From Branchipolynoe longqiensis (taxonomy: Eukaryota > Annelida > Polychaeta > Phyllodocida > Polynoidae): a stretch of DNA of 64,000 bases. How positions within the stretch are numbered: position 1 is the stretch's first letter; every line of letters begins with the position of its first letter. The notes under the pieces were generated by a model, which had not been told where the DNA came from, made no database searches, and saw nothing but the letters and a program-made list of their open reading frames with translations. Position numbers and translations under genes: made by a program. The stretch covers positions 53,596,749 to 53,660,748 of the forward strand of contig CM059193.1 of the NCBI GenBank assembly GCA_030323885.1. The letters are read 5' to 3'. Shown here piece by piece: positions 10,001 through 19,155 of the stretch.

Positions 10001-10299
10001 CATACCTTTTTGTTTGTTCCGAATTCACAAAGAGGCAAATAAATGAGCAAATGGGCTGAGTTTGATGACATTGTAGCATTTCATGTACGATCTATTAACG
10101 AGTTAACGAACCCAATTGCATTGTGTCAGCAGTTCTGTTGGGGTCAATGTGTACTACTGGTCCACAATCCTTTATGCAAAATCTTCGACCTCAGTGGAGC
10201 CTGGGGCAGCATCCTGTAATCAAAGATTACTACTGCAGTCAAAACGTATGAATACTCAAACAAAGTGGGATAAATGAAGATTCTAGATATGCTGTACAA

Positions 10300-10420
10300 A
10301 AAAGGACTAGTTGGCTGAGTGTCAGGATAATGGCACTAAGTGGCATATCAAGTCATCGTGCTGGAAGCCTGGTCTCCTAGTGGAGCAGCACTATAAAGCA
10401 GCCCATTTTATGGATGTCAG
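10300..10420 (+). mobile_element. SINE-1 middle fragment
   Basis: GTTGGCTGAGTGTCAGGATA through CATCGTGCTGGAAGCCTGG to GCAGCACTATAAA matches the middle of the SINE-1 family, such as 32425-32500. The tRNA head and the tail are missing. Confidence 0.75.
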
Positions 10421-10484
10421 TGGCACTCCGTTTCAAAACCTCGGGGAACTACGTTCCGGGTACATGTTTGTCCTTTCGTTGTGT

Positions 10485-10545
10485 TTTATGTCCTAGCAAC
10501 ATCTAAGGTCATATCAGGACAGATACCTGATGTTGGGTTAAGGGA
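10485..10545 (-). mobile_element. SINE-1 3' end fragment
   Basis: On the minus strand CCTGATATGACCTTAGATGT, then TGCTAGGACATAAAAC, is the typical SINE-1 3' end. It directly interrupts the LINE RNase H frame to its right. Confidence 0.75.
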
Positions 10546-11065
10546 GCCATCGGTGTAGACCGTCTTAGCAAGGGGGAAGTCCGCCTTCACCTGAGTTATG
10601 GATTCGAGAGCCAGTGAGTGGAGTTCTGGGGTGGTGAAAACCACCTTGGCAGCAACTAGGTTGGTGGTTCGGGTTTCCACTGGAATGGAAAACCATGGTG
10701 GCTTGTGAGGGCTCAGGGCGGAGTCTGCAATGTGGAGTCCATGGGAGTTGTTGAGGGTGGTGAGGGCGTCCTTGAGGAGGTAGGAGATGTGATGGTGACC
10801 GCGGGTCCTATCTCGGAGAGAGGCCGTGGCTCTGCAGATTGTTGATGAAAGGCCTAACAGAGTGTTCTTGTGAAGTGGGTGGTAAGAAGTTGTTTTCTTC
10901 GGGGGTGGAGGGGAGGGAGGCCGGATTCAAGGAGGAGGATCTCAATGTTTGTGGTGTTGGGAACAGGGAGGACAAGCCTAGCAGCCCGGTGTTGGATGTT
11001 CTCAAGCTGGACTGCCTCACTCCCCTCACCCTCTGTCCATCCCCAGCAATGAGGTACCCACCCAT
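10546..11065 (-). pseudogene. LINE remnant: post-RT region and start of RNase H
   Basis: In one minus frame (about 11000-10870) the pattern [12 protein letters not shown]...NTTNIEILLLESGLPPL resembles the connector after LINE RT domains. In another (10680-10546) KTVYTDGSLNPTSG is the first RNase H motif with its catalytic Asp. The pieces lie in different frames. The copy is cut on the left by a SINE-1 3' end and on the right by a TA microsatellite. It is not the same LINE family as 15220 and 42852. Confidence 0.6.
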
Positions 11066-11071
11066 TTTCAC

Positions 11072-11075
<4 letters not shown>

Positions 11076-11116
<41 letters not shown>

Positions 11117-11375
11117 CATGTATACATGTGTACATTAGTACATATGTACAAATATACATATATACCTATATACATATATACATATATACACATATACACA
11201 TATACACATATACACATACACATATACACATATACACATATACACATATACATATATACATCTGAACATATATACATATATACATATATACATATATATA
11301 TATATACATATACATATATACATATGCACATATACACATACACACATACACAAATACATATATACATATATATAC

Positions 11376-11406
<31 letters not shown>

Positions 11407-11411
11407 TATAT
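11076..11411. repeat. (TA)n and (ACATAT)n microsatellite
   Basis: Alternating TA, CATATA and ACACAT units without unique sequence. Reading frames rich in Tyr/Ile/Cys/Val on both strands are artefacts. Confidence 0.95.
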
Positions 11412-11881
11412 ACAATAATTGAATCGAGGTAGTGGCTGGTTCTGGGAGTGTGTGAATCAGATATTCACTCCATACAGTCACCCCACCCCCCAACACACAC
11501 ACACAACCACTGGGCACAGTGTGTATTTGTGTGTGGTGGGGGTGGGGGTGCAGAGGGCATTGCTAAGTGTTCTACAGAGGAAACCTAAACTGGGCCATGG
11601 CTCCCTCCTCCCTCCCCCCCCCCCCCTCCCTCCGATCCCTACCAGATATTTGTGGGTGGATGAGGGGGAAGTAGGGGCGGGGTAATACAAGATTCTGCTA
11701 TGGTATGCAGCAGAATAGAGATTATTATGGTAAGAAGGGCCATGAGGGGGCAGCGGCTACTTAACCATTTGCATTTTGGTGTCAGGCTTTTTATTTTTCT
11801 CTTGTCTTGTTTGTTCACACTCTCTCCTTCTACCTTTGTGACTACCTTGGTTGCACTATAAAACTACCCCAGCTTGTTGCC
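11412..11881. other. Spacer with CA and C runs, no gene seen
   Basis: Contains an ACACACACAC run (about 11495) and a C-rich run (about 11610-11630). No coding or repeat family was recognised. Confidence 0.5.
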
Positions 11882-12724
11882 TTACTGGCTGCTGGCTCTC
11901 AGGTCGCTTACTTTTGTAATGTCATTTACTGGGCGGTTGTAGAACCTTTGGAATGTCCCGTCACCTGACCACCCTGCTGACTGCAGGACGGGGGCAAGTG
12001 GGACTTGTCTCCTCGCCGCCGCACTTGTAGTAGCATGTATGCAGGTATATGGTGTGTATTGTGTCATATCCACCCCTGCCTCCACCAGTGTCGTTTTGAC
12101 ATATGCATGTGTGGTTTCCTTGTTGTCACGAAAACCGCTGGTTCTGCCTCCGTGAGGTTGTAGCGTGCCAGGTACACTACTAGGTGCCTTTAGAGGCACA
12201 GTTCCTGCACTCTATACTCTTTGAACCTGAGTATGACGGGGTTTTTTCACCGGGTCATTTAACTTCATCTTCTCTGAGTATTTGATGGCGCACCCGTCCC
12301 TCTCCCACATGAAATCTTTCCTGCACATCAGTCCCAGTATCTGCAGCCACTGCCCATTGGCTAACAGGAACTGGCACCCTGTTCTTTTGTTCAGTCTGTC
12401 CAAGTCTAGGGACTGTATAGGGCCCCATGTCTGCAAGTGTGCTAGCAGCAGTTTGGGGTCCCACATATTGGAGTACTTGGGTATACCTGGCTTCAGGTTT
12501 CCTATTCCCCTCAGCAGTCTTGTGACCAGTGGGTTTTCCCCGAACGGTCGCCCTCCAACCATCATGAAAGTGGATAGGAGCGAGCACCCGATGTTGATTG
12601 TGTTCCTTGCTGCCTCTGCTGCGAAGAGCTTTAGCAGGTATGCCACGCCCTCATGTAGTATTGGCCTTAATGGGTTGATCCCCAGGTTTGTACAGTGTTT
12701 GTGCCACCTCCTGAGCACTAGCAT
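11882..12724 (-). pseudogene. Tyrosine recombinase, second YR lineage
   Basis: The N-terminal part reads WHKHCTNLGINPLRPILHEG, then VGGRPFGENPLVTRLLRGI and YSNMWDPKLLLAHLQTWG, the SAM-like core-binding domain. A stop at 12212 breaks the frame. The catalytic end reads CIHATTSAAARRQVPLAPVL...SAGWSGDGTFQRFYNRPV with the tail tyrosine. The HxxR pair normally found just before this TSAA block appears lost (YTCI in its place), so the enzyme would be inactive even without the stop. That inference rests on family knowledge of the HSTR-type motif. Confidence 0.78.
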
Positions 12725-12894
12725 TTACTGCTTCTGCATGGCTTTTGCCCAGGAGGTGGTGATTGTGTCGGCCGCATCTCCACTCATTCCCATCACTTGA
12801 AACATCACCTTCAGAGTTTCACCGCCAGTAGTGACATCCTGTCCACCAAGGGGAAATTCTTCCCTGTTCTCCCCCTGAGCGCCAGTGTCCCTTG

Positions 12895-13460
12895 TCATAT
12901 CGGGATCATCCTCACACTCGGGAAGCCCGGTAGTCTTCTGAGCAGTGGGAACCACATCTTTGTAGGCCAGTTCGGGGCTATCAGTATCCCCTCTGGCGTC
13001 TCATCTGCTATCTTTTGCAGCACGTGGGGCATGCAGCTGAAAGGAGGGAAGAAGTACCCTTTACTGTTCATCCAGCACATGGATAATGCATCGGTGCCTA
13101 TGGTGTTTTAATCAAATACTCTGGAGATGTAACTGTCTAAGCGGTTGTTTTCTCTAGTGGCGAACATGTCAGTGTCTGGTGCTCCCCAGGCCCTAAAAAG
13201 CCTGTCTAGCTCCATCCTCTCTAGTGACCATTCTCCCGTGTCGGTGAACCTCTAGATGCCTAATCTGCCTCCGTGTTATCCACCCCAGGATAGAACCTCA
13301 CTGTTAAGAGTATGTTCTTACTTTCTGTTAGCTTCCGGACCTCCTCGGTCTCCCCCTGGCATTCCTTCGATCTTGCTGACCCCCTTGTCATGTCATCTGC
13401 ATATACCCGGATGTGGCTGTTCTCCAGCCTTGGCCCCAGGTTTTCTAGCATTCTGTGGAC
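12895..13460 (-). pseudogene. RNase H-like C-terminal part of DIRS-type pol
   Basis: The minus strand shows AVHRMLENLGPRLENSHIRV with YADD (about 13463-13395) and a FYPGVDNTEAD block just before a stop near 13255. Then come TGEWSLERM, GAPDTDMFATRENNRLDSYI and YFFPPFSCMPHVLQKIADET ending in APNWPTKMWFPLLRRLPG. These are the standard blocks of the DIRS RNase H region. Stops at about 13255 and 13110 interrupt it. The RT domain is missing because the Harbinger transposon starts at 13461. Confidence 0.78.
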
Positions 13461-13690
13461 CGCCCCGGACTGCCCCGGACCGCCCCGGACCACCCCGGAC
13501 CACCCCGGACTGCCCCCAGAATGGCCACGGATGAGCCCGGACGAGCCCGGATGAGCCCGGACTGGCCCCTGACTAACCCAGACGAGGCCGGACCACCCCC
13601 GGATTGCCCCGGACCACCCCCGGACTGCCCCGGACCACCCCGGAACCACCCCCGGACTATCCCGGACAACCCCCGGACTACACTCGGACT
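13461..13690. repeat. Left CCGGAC subterminal array of the Harbinger element
   Basis: About 20 degenerate units of the form CCCCGGACCAC or CCCGGATGAGC in tandem. The opposite orientation (GTCCGGGAGTG) fills 19156-19330. Such arrays can bind the element's Myb-like protein or transposase, but that is inference. The Gly/Val/Trp-rich ORFs over this array are artefacts. Confidence 0.85.
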
Positions 13691-13698
13691 GCCGTGAG

Positions 13699-13706
13699 TA
13701 TATAAG
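13699..13706 (+). promoter_or_regulatory. TATA box of the Myb-like gene
   Basis: TATATAAG lies 61 bp upstream of the ATG at 13767 and just inside the CCGGAC array. A TATA at 19141-19151 has the same relation to the transposase ATG on the other strand. Confidence 0.6.
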
Positions 13707-13766
13707 AGCGCGTGGCTTTGCAGAGCTCACTTTCAAATCCAGCAGCGCCGAGCACACATTTACACC

Positions 13767-14885
13767 ATGAAACCTACAGGAAAGAAAATAGCCTCCAAAA
13801 GGATAGCCATGAAGCAGCCTGCAGGACACAAGGTCGCCACAAAAGTATGGAGGAAGCCTGCACCATCACCCTCAACTTCCGGATTGTCTTCCGACAAGGA
13901 ATCTGTCTGGGACGTGTCGCCACCTCCTCGTCCTGTGACGCCACCTCCTCGTCCTGTGATGCCACCTACTACAACAGTGCCGTTGTCATAAGGCACTGCG
14001 ACAGTGCACCGGAAGATGGGCATGGACGACCCCAAAGCACTCATCACATGGTATGAGTCCATACGCACAAAGGTGGGGAAATTGAGTGACATGAAGTCAG
14101 GTGCCGCAGCCAGAGAGTTGTCTGAATGCGAGTTGTACATACAGGAAAACTTCTCCCTCCTGTGAACGCATATCGTGCGGCAGCCATCCAGATCGGGGGT
14201 GACGTTGCAGTCCCGGTTGCAACCCGTCCATGCAACCTCGATCGATGTGGACGATGAAAGTGTTGCGCCACTTGACCAGGCTCCACCACCGTCGAGTGTA
14301 CCACCCACACCAGCAACGCAACCCACAACTCCACGCCTGGCAGCCAAGGGGAAGGGCGGCGCCCGAACACCCACCATCAACACCGACCTTGAATAGTTGA
14401 AGTCCCAAGTGCAGGACCAGCAAGTGGAGGCTGGCATCATCCAGGGCCACCTGAGGGGGTTGATGCAACCACCCAAAGTGTCGCCGGTGATGCAGTGGGG
14501 AACATGGCTGGGGGCCGTAGCTGAAGACATTGACAAGTCGCTTCTCGGGGAATTTTACTCCAAGAGTTTCGCCTTGGCGATGCGGTTAAGCTCCCAGTCA
14601 CTACAGCTGGCCCGCGAGAAGGAGCCACACCGTCCACAACCACGTCGTCCAGACCCTCATCCAGCAGCCCCGTTGCCCGCTTTCCCTGTCCAGACGGCGG
14701 GATTACCACCGGCCCCCTGTGAAGGGGAATGGACGAGTCCCCGACCGGGCCCTTCCACCACCACTGCACGCCCATCCAGCACCCCAGGAAGTGGGGTGAA
14801 CATTACGGGTGTGTTGGATCTCAGCTTTACCACACTAATGGCTGGGATGGGACAAGACCCGGAAAGCCCGGAAAACCCTCTGTGA
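13767..14885 (+). pseudogene. Harbinger Myb/MADF-like DNA-binding protein
   Basis: A single reading frame of 373 codons is interrupted by three nonsense codons: TAA at 13989, TGA at 14163 and TAG at 14394. All three could come from one C-to-T change (CAA, CGA, CAG). The start is Lys-rich (MKPTGKKIASKRIAMKQPAG). The middle carries WYESIRTKVGKLSDMKSGAA, then RELSECELYIQENF and HIVRQPSRSGVTL, the typical helical DNA-binding domain of the Harbinger accessory protein. The C-terminal third is Pro-rich. In known Harbinger elements this protein helps import the transposase and bring it to the element ends. Confidence 0.8.
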
Positions 14886-15210
14886 ACATTGTGAACATTG
14901 TGAAATGAACTGTTTTTACATACTATTTATTATGGACGTATTATGGATGAGTGAATGTGATCATGACAAGAGTACTGATTTTGTACCTTATATATACTAT
15001 TATGACTAGTTGAAAATAAATATATAAATATACATACATCGTTAACTACCTAGTGTTTGTTGCAATCTATATGCTATATCCATTTAGTTGATAGTCACTT
15101 TTACTAAATTAAGTAATAACTATTTAACAAATAATTAACAAATAAATTTCCCCCCTTTTCCCTCCCCAAAAAACACCTTTTCGATAAAAACCACATTAAA
15201 TAAGTTAAGC
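14886..15210. other. Non-coding interior of the Harbinger element
   Basis: AT-rich sequence with a possible poly(A) signal for the Myb-like gene (AAATAAATATATAAATATA near 15014). It ends at the target duplication of the nested LINE. Confidence 0.5.
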
Positions 15211-15219
15211 TCTTATAGC
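15211..15219. repeat. Target site duplication of LINE copy 1, left
   Basis: TCTTATAGC is repeated at 17270-17278 on the other side of the LINE. Confidence 0.8.
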
Positions 15220-15464
15220 TTGATTGATTGATTGATTGGTGGTTGCTTTACACCGTGTCGGCAGCATAGGCCATATTCACGGCGAGAAATGTTTGTTTTT
15301 TGTTCAAACCATCGCTTTTACATGTAAAAGCAGACAATCAATTATGTGCCAATAGACACTAATTAAATTAGAAAGCTCACAATCATATATCTGTGGTCAA
15401 GGGAAACAAATTCCCATAGAAAAAGAAAAGTTTCATTAATAATTAATAGAATCCATTTAGTAAA

Positions 15465-17252
15465 CTATATAAGGTGGTACAGTCCAGCTGCCCTCAAAAA
15501 GGCTAAAATGTTTTCCTGTTTTACCTTAGTAAAAAGGTCATGCATACTGTCTGCAGTGTAGAACCGTTGGCGCAGGGCCAAAAAATCAACGCAACTTAGT
15601 AAAATGTGTTTGAGTGTCAGTGGGGACTGACACCCAATACATTCAGGGGGAGGTTCCCCCTTGAGCAGAAAAGCATGTGTAAGCCACGAGTGGCCAACAC
15701 GGCAGCGACTAAGGACCACTTGGTCCCGCCGACCTCCCGCATGAGTCTGTGGTGGCTTTCCCACAGATGGTTCAATTTCTTTAAGTTTATTGATGTTTTC
15801 ATCCCACTCATGTTGCCATTTGGATTTTATGTGGGTGGCTATTAGTGGTTTCAGATCAGAGTGAGGGATCAGACATGGTTCAAGATCACAGTTCAGGGCC
15901 TTCTTCGCAGCCCGATCAGCTCGTTCGTTTCCTTGTATGCCAGCATGGCCAGGCACCCAGCACAGGTGGATATCATACCCATCTGTTGTCAGTTGGTTCA
16001 TTTTATAAATGACCGTTGCTAGAATAGGGTGATTCGTTTTCAGTCCAGCAACAGCCAGGAGGCAAGAGAACGAATCACTGTATATAACATAGTTAGTGTG
16101 GTTGGATACCTCGATACACTCCAAAGCGAGAAGGAGTGCTCGGGCCTCTGCAGTGAAAATCGAGCTCTGATCGGGCAAACGTACACCAAATTTTTCCCGT
16201 CGGCAGACTGCCGCAGCAGCTACCCGGCTTTGGTCTTTCGAACCATCAGTGTATATGGAGAGGTGGTCTGCAAACTGGCCTTGAATCTCTGCATGCAGTC
16301 CTTGGTACTCGAGTGGATGTGTCCCAGACTTCCTCAGTTCCGTGAGTCGGAGGATAACCGATGGCTTTCTCAACGACCACGGGGGATGTTCTGGGACTTT
16401 GGCATCCTCCAACACGTCCAAATCCACGCCCAAGGCCTCCAAATGAGGTTTCATTCGGAGCCTCAGTGGCCGGATGTAATTTGGCCTGGCTTCATACCTG
16501 GATTCGTCATGTTGCTCGAATAGACAATTGTGTGCAGGATTCAATGCATTAGTTTTTATCTTGACTACATATTGCATGGCCAGTTTGATTCTCCTGTTGT
16601 TAAGTGATGGTTCATTGGCTTCGACATAAAGGCTCTGAACTGGTGAGGTGCGGAAGGCCCCAAGGGCCAGGCGCAGTCCCTGGTGGTGGATCGTGTCTAG
16701 CAGCCCAATATATGATTTCCTTGCGGAACCGTATACTATGCTGCCGTAATCCACTCGTGAACGAACCAAGGTTCTGTACACGGAGAGCAGAACATCTCTG
16801 TCCGCTCCCCACTCTGAGCTGGACAGCACCCTCAGAATATCCAGCGCTTTCAGGCATCTTGTTTTCAGGTACTTTATATGTGGCACAAAAGACAGTTTTG
16901 CGTCGAGAATGAGGCCCAGAAATTTGGTTTTCTCAACGACTTTAATGGGATCCCCATCCAGGGTCAGCTCCGGTTCCGCATGTATTCTACGCAGCAGGCA
17001 GAAGTGCATGCAGTCTGTTTTGGTCTTGGAAAATTTGAAACCGTTCAGAACTGACCATCGATGGATCCCATTTATGCTTGGTTGTAGCTGTCTCTCTATG
17101 ACATTCATGTTAGCACCGCTGTAATATAAAACAAAGTCGTCCACGAAAAGACTACAGGAGACCCCCTGCTTTACAGCAGCAGCAATACCATTGACCTTGA
17201 CCCCGAAAAGGGTCACGGCCAGTATGCTGCCTTGAGGTACTCCTGGCAGCAT
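15465..17252 (-). pseudogene. LINE ORF2 C-terminal half: RT palm/thumb and RNase H
   Basis: An intact 595-codon frame, but only the 3' half of ORF2. It begins at GVPQGSILAVTLFGVKVNGI, then SLFVDDFVLYY (RT catalytic Asp pair), the connector (TLVRSRVDYGSIVYGSARK, ALGAFRTSPVQSLYVEANEP) and RNase H: SIYTDGSKDQS, FTAEARALLLAL, YSDSFSCLLA and CWVPGHAGIQGNERADRAAK. The four acidic RNase H residues are present. A Cys-rich end follows (CRVGHSWLTHAFLL, PPECIGC, LKHILLSC). Lacking the endonuclease and the front of RT, it cannot retrotranspose itself. RNase H after RT points to the I/Nimb-type LINE group. Confidence 0.88.
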
Positions 17253-17270
17253 ACTGGCCGTGACCCTTTT
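17206..17270. repeat. 26-bp perfect fold-back at the LINE 5' junction
   Basis: AAAAGGGTCACGGCCAGTAT plus six bases (17206-17231) recur inverted at 17245-17270, with a 13-bp loop between them. The left arm is LINE coding sequence and the right arm is the added inverted copy, abutting the target duplication. Confidence 0.92.
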
Positions 17271-17278
17271 CTTATAGC
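17270..17278. repeat. Target site duplication of LINE copy 1, right
   Basis: TCTTATAGC matches 15211-15219. Its first T is shared with the last base of the fold-back arm. Confidence 0.8.
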
Positions 17279-17780
17279 AACAATATAGAAGAACAGATCA
17301 TTAAATAAGTTAAGCTCTTATACCAACAATATTGGAGAAAAGATCATTAAATTCAGTATTAAGACCCCTTTTCGATAAATAGCACATTAACTAAGTTAAG
17401 CTCTTACACCAACAATAAAGTACAAGAAAAGAAACCATTATTGAGTTTAAGATTTTGGTATTAACTGTAGCATAAAAATTAGAAAAGCATAGACTAAAAA
17501 GCAATAATACAGAAATGTTGTTTTTATTACTGTCACATTTTATTAGGAGCTATTTCATTTTAATAAGATTATAACTTAAAGCTGTTATAGCTACACAACA
17601 AAAACAACAAATAACAAACAAATTAAATTAAGTTAAGATATTTTTATTATTACTGAGGTTTCTTTTGATTTCACATTCACAATAATGACATTTATTTCAT
17701 TTTTAGGTACAGACATAACAATAGCACATTAAATACAATTCTCATGACACAATTGGTAATAGTTCACACTTCACAATAGT
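17279..17780. other. Non-coding interior of the Harbinger element
   Basis: AT-rich. The block ATTAAATAAGTTAAGCTCTT appears at 15195-15214 and 17300-17319, with a diverged copy at 17386-17405, so the pre-insertion sequence held a short tandem duplication. No coding potential was seen. Confidence 0.6.
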
Positions 17781-19090
17781 TCATATCATAGCATCTTGCC
17801 AAGGCACCGCTCCAGCATCGGACACATAATAGGCACTGAGATATTGTCTCTGGGATTTTGCTGCGAGTGTCAGTCTGTTCCAATGGATGCCGTCGTTGTC
17901 GGCTAGAGGATTGTTGAGTCTCCAGGCTGCAGGAACGATGTAGTGATTGCTGTCCTCCTGGTCCATCTCTGCATTGTGACGAGCTGTGTACCGCATCCGC
18001 GTCGGATTATGTAGGCAGACACAAGCCAACACTATCGACACAACTGTTAATGGCTTCTGTCGCATTGTTGTTAGGAGGCACTGGTACCGGTGAGCTAGAA
18101 TCCTGAATGCATTTTCCACGATGCGGCGTGCCCTGGAGAGTCGGTAGTTGAACATTCTTTCCAGAATTGTTAGATGACGTTTGGAGAACGGTTTCATCAA
18201 CCAAGTTCTCAGCGCGAACGCATCATCAGCAACTATGAAGAAAGGCATGTCACGCTCATCATGCGGTAGTGGTTCGGCACCTGGAATACCAAGTCGTCCT
18301 TCTTCAATGTACTTTTTCAGTTCAGAACGTTTGAAGACTTGAGCGTCGCCTGCAGAGCCATTACTCCCAACGTCGACCCAGGAGAATTTGTAGTCACCAT
18401 CCACTAGAGCCATCAATATGACCGAGTGGAATCCCTTGTATTTGTAGTACTCCGACCCTCCATGGGCTGTGCATTGGATGGGGATATATTTCCCATCAAG
18501 GGCTCCCAGGCAATGGTGAAACTGCCATCTTGTGGAGAACTGCTCAGCGATACCACTCCATTGCTCTTCTGTCGTTGGAGCTTGAATCACCTCCTCAGCA
18601 TACTCTGCAATTATAGCTCCACACACCTCACGAATGGCAAGCGAGATGGTGTTGTGTGGAACTCGGAAACCGTACATCAGAGAATGATAGTTGTCACCAG
18701 AGGCTAGGTAGCGGAGAGTGAACGACAGTTTAAATCCCGGTGTTAGCACCTTTCTGTACCATGTGTCCTTTTTCTTGATTCTTGGAACGATGCGAGGAGA
18801 ATCTCCTCGAACATAGCTGGATCCATGCGTAGAAAGTTTCTGTACGCTCGCACATCTTTGATACGTAACTCTTGCATAAGATTTGCAAACTGCCCGAACT
18901 GCATTCTCCTCTCCAACCAAGGTCGAACCCACACACTTCTTCTCACTTTTCTTGTACGTCTTCTCTTGATTTGCATAACTTGCAACATAATCATGTTGTT
19001 AACATTCTGTTGTTGATGTAGCTGCAATTGCCAGTTCACCAGCTGAAGTTGATTCATGCACTGCCGCAAGCAGTAATCCATGATGTGCAC
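17781..19090 (-). pseudogene. PIF/Harbinger DDE transposase
   Basis: It catalyses cut-and-paste movement of the element. The N-terminal helical region (from Met at 19090) contains SVWVRPWLERRMQFGQFANL and FLRMDPAMFEEIL. A frameshift at about 18800 (an apparent two-base CT insertion) separates it from the rest. The downstream frame gives the DDE core in full: GALDGKYIPIQ (first Asp), WVDVGSNGSAGDAQVF (second Asp), VADDAFALRTWLMKPFS, then RARRIVENAFRILAHR (Glu). Total length of about 435 residues fits the family. Only the frameshift prevents full expression. It reads toward the Myb-like gene. Confidence 0.9.
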
Positions 19091-19140
19091 CCTTTAAGAG
19101 TCAGGCAGCAAGTGATGCGTGAAGTGCTTTTGCGCCCGGT

Positions 19141-19151
19141 TATATATATAC
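19141..19151 (-). promoter_or_regulatory. TATA box of the transposase gene
   Basis: The TATATATATA tract lies about 60 bp upstream of the minus-strand ATG at 19090 and at the inner edge of the right CCGG array. This mirrors 13699-13706. Confidence 0.55.
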
Positions 19152-19155
19152 AAAA

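Larger units (their letters stand above)
11882..13460 (-). mobile_element. YR retroelement of a second lineage, 3' part
   Basis: RNase H (13460-12895) is followed directly by tyrosine recombinase (12724-11882) on the minus strand. No methyltransferase domain is seen between them. The protein motifs differ clearly from those of elements 1-4 (FYNRP tail motif, RNase H with MFATRENN and APNWPTKMWFPLL), so this is a separate lineage of DIRS/PAT type. The element stops abruptly at about 13460, where the Harbinger subterminal array begins in mid-codon sequence. Confidence 0.8.
15220..17270 (-). mobile_element. I-group (RNase H-bearing) LINE, copy 1, 5'-truncated
   Basis: On the minus strand it runs from inside RT motif GVPQGS to a 3' tail of ATCA repeats (TGATTGATTGATTGATTG on plus, from 15220). 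The 3' UTR (GGTTGCTTTACACCGTGTCG on plus) is shared with the LINE at 42852. A 9-bp target duplication TCTTATAGC flanks it. The 5' end carries a 26-bp inverted copy of its own first bases. The target is the interior of the Harbinger element, so the LINE is younger. Confidence 0.9.

Noticed and set aside
10854..11159. Single host gene covering the minus-strand ORFs
   Set aside because: LINE connector-like residues lie in two different frames and end in a TA microsatellite; it is a LINE scrap.
11076..11517. Tyr/Ile/Cys-rich ORFs on both strands
   Set aside because: Microsatellite translations.
13260..13829. 189-codon Gly/Val/Trp-rich ORF
   Set aside because: It runs from genuine DIRS RNase H sequence into the CCGGAC array of the Harbinger end; only the 13260-13463 part reflects a real protein.
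16029..17124. Plus-strand ORFs of 60-164 codons over LINE copy 1
   Set aside because: Shadows of the minus-strand ORF2.
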